Virus record (IMG/VR): IMGVR_UViG_3300045999_006432
Coordinates: 1-33,871 of that record
Direction: 5' to 3' (one strand)
Length of the DNA: 33,871 nucleotides
Origin: a virus
Below the pieces are notes generated by a model that ran no database searches, was not told where the DNA came from, and worked only from the letters and a program-made list of their open reading frames with translations. Both the position numbers and the translations under genes were made by a program. How positions within the stretch are numbered: position 1 is the stretch's first letter; every line of letters begins with the position of its first letter. Positions 29,004-33,871 of the stretch are shown piece after piece.

Positions 29004-29600
29004 TTATTTCGGTTTAATGCTTAAAGTTATTTCCTTTCCGTATGCCTTGCCAACTATTGAAGCAATCTCCTTTCGGCTCTCTGCCAGTGCCTCATCAAAG
29101 TATGGACGCCGCTTGATACCTCCCGACTTTATTGCAAAAATCAACGTATCTAACTGGATGTCTGCCACGCTCCGCCGCTTCCTTTCAAGGCCCACCTCTC
29201 TGCCCGGTTGAACGACTCGCAGCGTTGCCTTGCCGTTATCTATCAGGCTCTTTATGTTCTTCCGGCCTTCCGCACTCATGCTGTACGAATCCTTAAAGCT
29301 ATAAGGCGAGCTCGCAGGCTGCTTGCTTCGCGCTCCGCGCACACCTTTATTTATGAAATCATAATAGTACGGAAGCTTGACATTTACCTGATTCGTTCCT
29401 ATCTCCTCAATCTTGGCTTTCTTGAGCAGGTCTCCAGTGTTCACCAGCTTATATTGATTTACCTTTTTAGCTAACACATCAAGGAAATAGCCTGCCGATT
29501 TTACCAGAGCATCCTGCACAATCTGCCCATCAGGGGCCTCATTGAGCTGCCTGATGAAATCAATATTTTCCCTTTGACTCGCGCTTATACTGCTCGACAT
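29004..29600 (-). CDS. HK97 gp10-like tail completion/minor tail protein
   Basis: The 198-residue protein begins MSSSISASQRENIDFIRQL and contains VNTGDLLKKAKIEEI, the VNVKLPYYYDFINKGVRGARSK segment typical of gp10-like proteins (mature strands followed by a Y-x-x-F/Y-I-N-x-G turn), and a C-terminal basic helix (KRRPYFDEALAESRKEIASIV). Such proteins join the head-proximal end of the tail. Its start overlaps the frameshifted upstream protein by 41 bases. Confidence 0.62.
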   Translation of the reverse strand: MSSSISASQRENIDFIRQLNEAPDGQIVQDALVKSAGYFLDVLAKKVNQYKLVNTGDLLKKAKIEEIGTNQVNVKLPYYYDFINKGVRGARSKQPASSPYSFKDSYSMSAEGRKNIKSLIDNGKATLRVVQPGREVGLERKRRSVADIQLDTLIFAIKSGGIKRRPYFDEALAESRKEIASIVGKAYGKEITLSIKPK

Positions 29601-29844
29601 CGTACTCGCTTTTCATTTTAATGTACAACAAATCGTTCAAAAAGTGCAGAACACCTAAACCCCAAACCGATTCGAGAGGTACTGCTTCATGTTCAGCGAC
29701 CATCTTGGCATTGGCAACCCATCCAAAAGTCTCGATGAATAGTTCAGCAGCAGTTCCGCCGTTTCCTTCTTTATCCCCTGGCGAGTTATCTGCTTTACCA
29801 AATAAGGCCGGGTAACGCTCATTGACGCTTGAAATAGAAGATAA
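29560..29844 (-). CDS. -1 frameshift extension of chaperone-like protein
   Basis: If the ribosome slips back one base on the T run at 29851-29843, translation continues from 29844 for 94 codons to TGA at 29562-29560. The extension begins LSSISSVNERYPALFG and contains AAELFIETFGWVANAKMVAEH, VLHFLNDLLYIKMKSEYDVEQY: a normal helical protein, unlike the Arg/Leu-rich 0-frame tail. There is no start codon at its head, so it can only be made by frameshifting, transcriptional slippage, or if the run length is miscounted. Full product about 250 residues. This mirrors the gpG/gpGT tail chaperones of lambda. Confidence 0.65.
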   Translation of the reverse strand, partial: LSSISSVNERYPALFGKADNSPGDKEGNGGTAAELFIETFGWVANAKMVAEHEAVPLESVWGLGVLHFLNDLLYIKMKSEYDVEQYKRESKGKY

Positions 29845-30311
29845 AAAAAAACCGCAGCGTGGTACGCTACCTCGAAGTCCAGCTTCTCCATATCCGCAGC
29901 TATCTGGCTATGCTCAAGCTTGTAAGGCTTACCCCTCCAGTTCACAGGCTCCGCCATCGTTGCCATAATGATATGGATATTAGGCACAAGGTCCTTGCTG
30001 AACGACATCGCATCGATATACTTCCCGGCATTATTCGGGAATCTGGTGATATCGTAATGCAGGCGGTAGAACCGCTTTCCTATCCGTACTAGTTTCCTCG
30101 GCTTCGACCTCATCCAGTCACGCTCCAGCAGGCTGAACTGCTTCTGTATCTTGGCGCATATCCGGTTGAACGGCCCGACCTTCATAGCCTCAACCTCTTC
30201 CGGGGTCTTTCCGGTGATTACGCCGACAAGTTTTATCGACTTGTCGATATCGTTTTCCCACCTTTCGGAGATGTAGTACAACTCCTGAAACTGCTTGACG
30301 GTTAGCTTCAT
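29655..30311 (-). CDS. Tail-assembly-chaperone-like protein, 0-frame product
   Basis: The frame gives 218 residues starting MKLTVKQFQELYYISERWEND and continuing IKLVGVITGKTPEEVEAM, NRICAKIQKQFSLLERDW and YDITRFPNNAGKYIDAMSF. Residues 1-156 look like the conserved N-terminal part of a phage tail chaperone. Residues 157-218 lie after the slippery T9 and may be only the default tail. Position after the terminase and before tail genes fits the role: preventing premature tape measure and tube assembly. Confidence 0.62.
   Translation of the reverse strand: MKLTVKQFQELYYISERWENDIDKSIKLVGVITGKTPEEVEAMKVGPFNRICAKIQKQFSLLERDWMRSKPRKLVRIGKRFYRLHYDITRFPNNAGKYIDAMSFSKDLVPNIHIIMATMAEPVNWRGKPYKLEHSQIAADMEKLDFEVAYHAAVFFYLLFQASMSVTRPYLVKQITRQGIKKETAELLLNYSSRLLDGLPMPRWSLNMKQYLSNRFGV
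29843..29851 (-). promoter_or_regulatory. Slippery T9 frameshift site
   Basis: On the minus strand, zero-frame codons read GTT TTT TTT TAT; T-TTT-TTT fits X-XXY-YYZ with perfect re-pairing after a -1 slip, giving TTA next. Such homopolymers also allow polymerase slippage. A sequencing miscount of the run would mimic the same effect. Confidence 0.6.
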
Positions 30312-30341
30312 ACTATAATAAGACGGTTTTTGGTGAAGTGT

Positions 30342-31529
30342 TTAGATGAAATAATACTGCCCGGCACTCCGATTCTCGTTATAGCACTTCCATGCCAAAG
30401 CCAAAGCGCACACGCAGTCATCGTGGAACCCGGTAGGTGCGCCGTACTTTACCCCGGTCGCGGTGTATTGGAACTCGAAGATTTCCAACTCGGTCTTGAT
30501 ATAGTTGTCGGGGAAAAATACCTTCCGCTGGTGGATGGCAGAGGCTAGGCCCTCCATTAGCGGCTGCTTGCTGGTGGAGGTGAACTTGAACCCTGCCATC
30601 GAGTTAAAATGCTTCTGTAAATCCTCCGTGATCGGATCTCCGTTCCCGGTGCTATCTATCATGATGGGGATGTGCCGAGGCAGGCTCCTGATGGTTTCCT
30701 TCGTAAGATTCCAATCCTTCTGGAACCGCTCGTAGTGGCAGACAGTTCCGGTATCATCCAAGCCGACTACAACCGTGTAGTCAACTGACTTGGCAAGGTC
30801 AATGCCGTAGGCTATGGCAGGACGGTTGCTAATAGGCCGAACGCATGCCGCCAGATGGCTACTTCCGAACGGATTGCTTGCGTTCTCCATAGCGTTGGCC
30901 ATGTACTCCTGCTCGAAGACCGCAGTCGGCAGTAAGGCCCTCGCATCGTCTATCTCCGCCGGGTTGATGTGGGGGTTATCGTAAGTGGTAAACTTGAACG
31001 ACTGCCATCCCGGCTCGCCATCCTTCAGGAACAAGGAATAGAAATAGTTCCGCCCCTTCGGAGTCGAAAGGAAGATGGCCCGGCCCTGATAGTCGGTCAA
31101 GGTGGGCCGTATGCTATTAAGCCATCCGGATTCTAAATCGGAGATATAGCTTGCCTCATCGATTATCACCAGATGGAAGCGCAGGCCACGCATTGCATCG
31201 AGCCGCTCACCGGTAAAGAAACGGATGCTGCCGCCGCCATCGAACTTGATTACAAGGTCGGAACGGTTGCACTCGTACAAATCTTTCGGCAGGTTCTTAA
31301 TCATTTCGTCAAAGAACACCTTCGCCAGCTGATAGGTCGGAGTGATATAAGCAATACTATTACCGAAGGTTGCCTGCTCGATTGATATGATTTGAGATAT
31401 AAGAGACTTACCGAAACGCCTTCCGCACATAAGAACGCGGAATCGAGCCGCACTTGTTAAAACTTTATGTTGCGCCTTATGCGGATTGAATTGTATTATT
31501 ATTTTCTGGGTTTCCATATTGGACAACAA
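30342..31529 (-). CDS. terL: Terminase large subunit
   Basis: The 395-residue protein has all TerL landmarks: Walker A CGRRFGKS (35-42), Walker B LVIIDEA (120-126), coupling motif FLSTPKG (153-159), and RNase-H-like nuclease acidic sites in YGIDLAKSVDYTVVV, MIDSTGNGD and GFHDDCVCALALA. It drives ATP-powered DNA packaging and cuts the concatemer. ATG at 31517 (METQKIIIQF) is as likely a start as 31529; either overlaps the terminase small-subunit gene by 41-53 bases. It is compact for a TerL but seems complete. Confidence 0.92.
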   Translation of the reverse strand: MLSNMETQKIIIQFNPHKAQHKVLTSAARFRVLMCGRRFGKSLISQIISIEQATFGNSIAYITPTYQLAKVFFDEMIKNLPKDLYECNRSDLVIKFDGGGSIRFFTGERLDAMRGLRFHLVIIDEASYISDLESGWLNSIRPTLTDYQGRAIFLSTPKGRNYFYSLFLKDGEPGWQSFKFTTYDNPHINPAEIDDARALLPTAVFEQEYMANAMENASNPFGSSHLAACVRPISNRPAIAYGIDLAKSVDYTVVVGLDDTGTVCHYERFQKDWNLTKETIRSLPRHIPIMIDSTGNGDPITEDLQKHFNSMAGFKFTSTSKQPLMEGLASAIHQRKVFFPDNYIKTELEIFEFQYTATGVKYGAPTGFHDDCVCALALAWKCYNENRSAGQYYFI

Positions 31530-31875
31530 TCACCTTTTTAATATCTGCATTAACTTCCACCATCTCCTGCGGTTTTCCGTGGTTGCGATTCAGCAATAAA
31601 TCGACTGCATACAAGCTTCCTTTTTCTAAATTCTTTTTTAATGTGAAAGCAATCGTTTTTTCAAGTACGGTACTATCCGCGCTTTCCGCTACCTTCTTAA
31701 GCTCATCCATCGTCATTGCAAGCATAGCAGCAATAGTAGAATTAACCTCTGACTTTGAATAGCCTAAATCTACAAAACGTGATACTATTTTGCGTGGCTG
31801 ACCTTTAGGATTTCCACTTTGCCCTTTTACAAATGGCTTTGCTCCCGGTGGTGTAACTCCTTTTTTAAATGGCAT
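31477..31875 (-). CDS. terS: Terminase small subunit-like DNA-binding protein
   Basis: The 132-residue protein begins MPFKKGVTPPGAKPFVKGQSGNPKGQP, a DUF5681-like basic motif (FVKGQSGNPKG) often found at the start of phage small terminases, followed by helices (SKSEVNSTIAAMLAMTMDELKKV) and AVDLLLNRNHGKPQE. It would recognise the packaging site and load the large subunit. Directly upstream of and overlapping terL; it overlaps the methyltransferase stop by 11 bases. Confidence 0.75.
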   Translation of the reverse strand: MPFKKGVTPPGAKPFVKGQSGNPKGQPRKIVSRFVDLGYSKSEVNSTIAAMLAMTMDELKKVAESADSTVLEKTIAFTLKKNLEKGSLYAVDLLLNRNHGKPQEMVEVNADIKKVIVVQYGNPENNNTIQSA

Positions 31876-33085
31876 TGCCGTTCTTTTTTATTGTTAATGT
31901 CGGATCAAGTTTGCGCATACGGTCAACAATAACCTGACAATATTTAGGGTCTAATTCCATCCCGTAGCATTTGCGTTTAAGTTGGTGTGAAGCAGCCATT
32001 GTGGTTCCTGTTCCACAAAATAAATCAAGCACTGGTTGATTGGTTGTGAATGTTTTAATCACCCATTCAGGCAAATGCATTGGAAATGTTGCACCGTGAT
32101 GTTTTGCAAATTCATTGTTTCTCTGCGGTGGTGCAGAATATACATTTTGTACCGCCCTAAATTTCCCAGTAGTAATTGCTTTGGTAGGATTTGTTTTTGG
32201 TGATAAAAACAAAATAAATTCAAAAGTACTTGCCATTACATTTTCAGCCACATGAGGTGCAGCGTGTTCTTTATTCCAAATAGCAATATCAATAAGATTT
32301 TGTTTGTAATCATTTAGCAATGACATGAATGCTATCTTATTATTTGCCAACATTTGTATGTTGTATGCGACTACTTCGCAATGCATCATAGCATTATTTA
32401 TGGTAGCTTCGCATAATTGCTTCCAATCATCGGGACTTTGTTCGTCATCGTATGATTGATATAAATTTGCTCTATTCGCACTTGCCATATTTCCCGATAA
32501 CTTTGCACTATCCCCGGCATTATATGGTGGTGATGTAAAACAAAAGGCATCGTTTACACCATCCATCAACCTTGCAACCGCATCGCTGTCCGTACTATCC
32601 CCACACAATAAACGGTGTTCTCCTATCTCAAACAAATCACCAAGTACGATATCTGTTTTAATTTCATCCGGCATCTCGTAGTCATCATCCTGCGCTTGAA
32701 GTTGTTTACTTTCAAAATCCGGCACATCCAATCCCCAGTCGTCCAACTTTTCCAAATCCCAATCGGCTTTCAATTCATCCCAGTTCCACTCTCCGAACCC
32801 GACGTTATCTTTAATCAGGAATTGCGCCTTTTGTTCCTCCGTCCAATCGTCAGCCAATACAACCGGCAATTCCTTCAGCCCAACTTCCTTTGCCGCTTTC
32901 AATCGCATATTACCTCCCAATACAACCAACTTGCCGTCGGTATCGGTAAAACATACCAAAGGCCGTTTGTCCAACATTTGCGGAAAGTCCTGAATTGACT
33001 TCACTAATTTTTTGAACTTATCGTCCCGGATGGTGCGCGGATTCTTTGGGTTCGGCTTTATTTCTGTAATGTTTCTGTAAATCAT
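31865..33085 (-). CDS. ParB-domain DNA methyltransferase
   Basis: The 406-residue protein joins a ParB/Srx-like domain (1 to about 95; VLGGNMRLKAAKEVG at 55-69) to an amino-methyltransferase. Motif IV is TSPPYN (184-189) and motif I, VLDLFCGTGTT (352-362), follows it, the beta-class order of N6-adenine or N4-cytosine enzymes. SAM-dependent phage DNA methylation is expected, perhaps against host restriction. The methyltransferase half is A+T-richer than the ParB half. No cognate endonuclease is present. Position next to TerS suggests modification linked to late DNA or to packaging, which is inference. Confidence 0.85.
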   Translation of the reverse strand: MIYRNITEIKPNPKNPRTIRDDKFKKLVKSIQDFPQMLDKRPLVCFTDTDGKLVVLGGNMRLKAAKEVGLKELPVVLADDWTEEQKAQFLIKDNVGFGEWNWDELKADWDLEKLDDWGLDVPDFESKQLQAQDDDYEMPDEIKTDIVLGDLFEIGEHRLLCGDSTDSDAVARLMDGVNDAFCFTSPPYNAGDSAKLSGNMASANRANLYQSYDDEQSPDDWKQLCEATINNAMMHCEVVAYNIQMLANNKIAFMSLLNDYKQNLIDIAIWNKEHAAPHVAENVMASTFEFILFLSPKTNPTKAITTGKFRAVQNVYSAPPQRNNEFAKHHGATFPMHLPEWVIKTFTTNQPVLDLFCGTGTTMAASHQLKRKCYGMELDPKYCQVIVDRMRKLDPTLTIKKNGNAI

Positions 33086-33119
33086 ACTTTTAAAATTTGC
33101 TTATCGGTTAAGATTATGG

Positions 33120-33842
33120 TTACCCATGTTCTTTTATGTATTGCTCAAACGACCCTTTGTATCTATCACCACCGATTGCGTGCGCATACTTGTACTGAAT
33201 GTAAAGCGCATCATCGAGGTTCGGCAGATTACCCTTGAATACTTCCTCGTAATCATCCAGATAAACCCAGCGCCGGTTGCTGTGCTGGTCTAACTTATCC
33301 CATAGCTTCACCTCGCTGCCGCCGTAGTATTCGTTCTCGTTCACGTTGCCTATGTTCGGCTCCAGCCATTGCGTCGATACCGCGCAGATGCTATTGACAC
33401 ATGGCTGCAGTGGCACCGTTACGTTGTACCCGCCTACCTGCGCATGGTAGTGCCCGCGCTCTTCCATTTCCTCGTATGACCTCCAGTTGCGTAGCGTGGC
33501 CCATACACAGCCGCCGGATGCCACGGCCTCGACTAACGGCACATCCCAAGCTGGGGTATTTGTGACTGAATCGCCTTCTATCCATAATGTAATATCTGCC
33601 GGGTATTTCTCGTGCAGGATGCTCGCTGCTTTGGCGAAGCCTATGTTTTGCCCTGCGCTATCCACACTCGCGAAGCCGTACTGCTGTGAAAGATCATCGA
33701 CAAATCCATCGGGCCAGTATGGGTAGGAATTATTGAACACACGGACCGGGGCCCCGCTCTGCATACTTGGTAAAGTGGATGACAGGCCGCGCCGGATGGA
33801 TGCTTCGGAGCCGTAAAGTACTATGAATAAAACTGCATTCAT
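33120..33842 (-). CDS. GT-A-type glycosyltransferase (GT2-like)
   Basis: The 240-residue protein has GT-A features: VLFIVLYGSEASI at the start, VRVFNNSYPYW near 33-43, SAGQNIGFAKA (about 62-72) as the nucleotide-binding turn and LWIEGDSV (about 86-93) in place of the usual D-x-D. Cysteines (PCVNSICAV) and many Trp/Tyr follow. It likely transfers a sugar from an NDP donor in the cytoplasm. In the circle its ATG overlaps the stop of the 102-codon gene, tying it to the GT-B gene. The acceptor is unknown. Confidence 0.72.
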   Translation of the reverse strand: MNAVLFIVLYGSEASIRRGLSSTLPSMQSGAPVRVFNNSYPYWPDGFVDDLSQQYGFASVDSAGQNIGFAKAASILHEKYPADITLWIEGDSVTNTPAWDVPLVEAVASGGCVWATLRNWRSYEEMEERGHYHAQVGGYNVTVPLQPCVNSICAVSTQWLEPNIGNVNENEYYGGSEVKLWDKLDQHSNRRWVYLDDYEEVFKGNLPNLDDALYIQYKYAHAIGGDRYKGSFEQYIKEHG

Positions 33843-33871
33843 TTCGGTTGATTATCGTACCAGGTATAACA
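33751..33871. repeat. Terminal direct repeat, right copy
   Basis: Identical to 1-121. It contains the 5' part of the GT-A gene (ATG at 33842-33840) and the last codons of the upstream gene. It marks the join of the circular assembly. Confidence 0.95.

Noticed and set aside
1-33871. Temperate lifestyle or prophage
   Set aside because: No integrase, excisionase, CI-type repressor or host flanks were seen, and the ends close into a circle. The tRNA-like element alone is too weak to claim an attachment site.

Overview
The window is one complete, circularly permuted genome of a tailed phage of siphovirus type infecting a member of the Bacteroidota. Bases 1-121 are repeated exactly as bases 33751-33871, so the unique circle is 33,750 bp and the window ends are arbitrary, falling inside a glycosyltransferase gene. 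The host phylum is inferred from four signs: starts have A-rich leaders (AAAACCAAAAACC-ATG type) and no Shine-Dalgarno sequence; there are promoter-like TAnnTTTG boxes; one tail protein carries SprB-type repeats; another carries the 'LLIPRMTTxQR' motif common in Bacteroidota tail fibres. No integrase, excisionase or recognisable CI-type repressor was seen, so a lytic lifestyle is the simpler reading.

Two divergent transcription blocks leave a control region at about 5178-5307. The short rightward block (5308-9414) has small hypothetical proteins, a tRNA-like element, a RecT-like annealing protein and a regulator cluster: a DnaA-domain-IV-like protein, a stand-alone OmpR/PhoB-type winged helix and a LuxR-type HTH protein. 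The long leftward block runs from 5177 through the coordinate origin and back to 9519. In transcription order it holds a small basic protein, a PD-(D/E)XK nuclease, a primase-polymerase/DUF3987 helicase with a strong terminator, an iteron-rich origin-like region, a sigma-like factor, a CxxC membrane protein, two glycosyltransferases flanking a small conserved protein, a ParB-methyltransferase fusion, TerS and TerL, then the tail genes, head genes, fibres and lysis cassette.

The virion module order is unusual. After TerL come a tail-assembly-chaperone-like gene, tail proteins and the tape measure, and only then the prohead protease, scaffold, major capsid protein, a tail-tube-like protein, portal and connector. 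A terminator lies just after the capsid and tube-like genes. Two secreted-looking fibre or depolymerase proteins follow, then the lysis cassette: small membrane protein, holin, single-gene spanin and CHAP endolysin, linked by ATGA stop/start overlaps.

Not obvious from plain ORF calling: (i) a probable -1 frameshift on a nine-T run that adds 94 residues to the chaperone-like protein; (ii) four small genes (5016-5177, 6109-6204, 7854-8018, 10752-10928), three of them encoding membrane proteins; (iii) six copies of GTGGATWT with nested repeats between the helicase and the sigma-like gene; (iv) an alternating A-B-A-B array of SprB-like repeats in the larger fibre.
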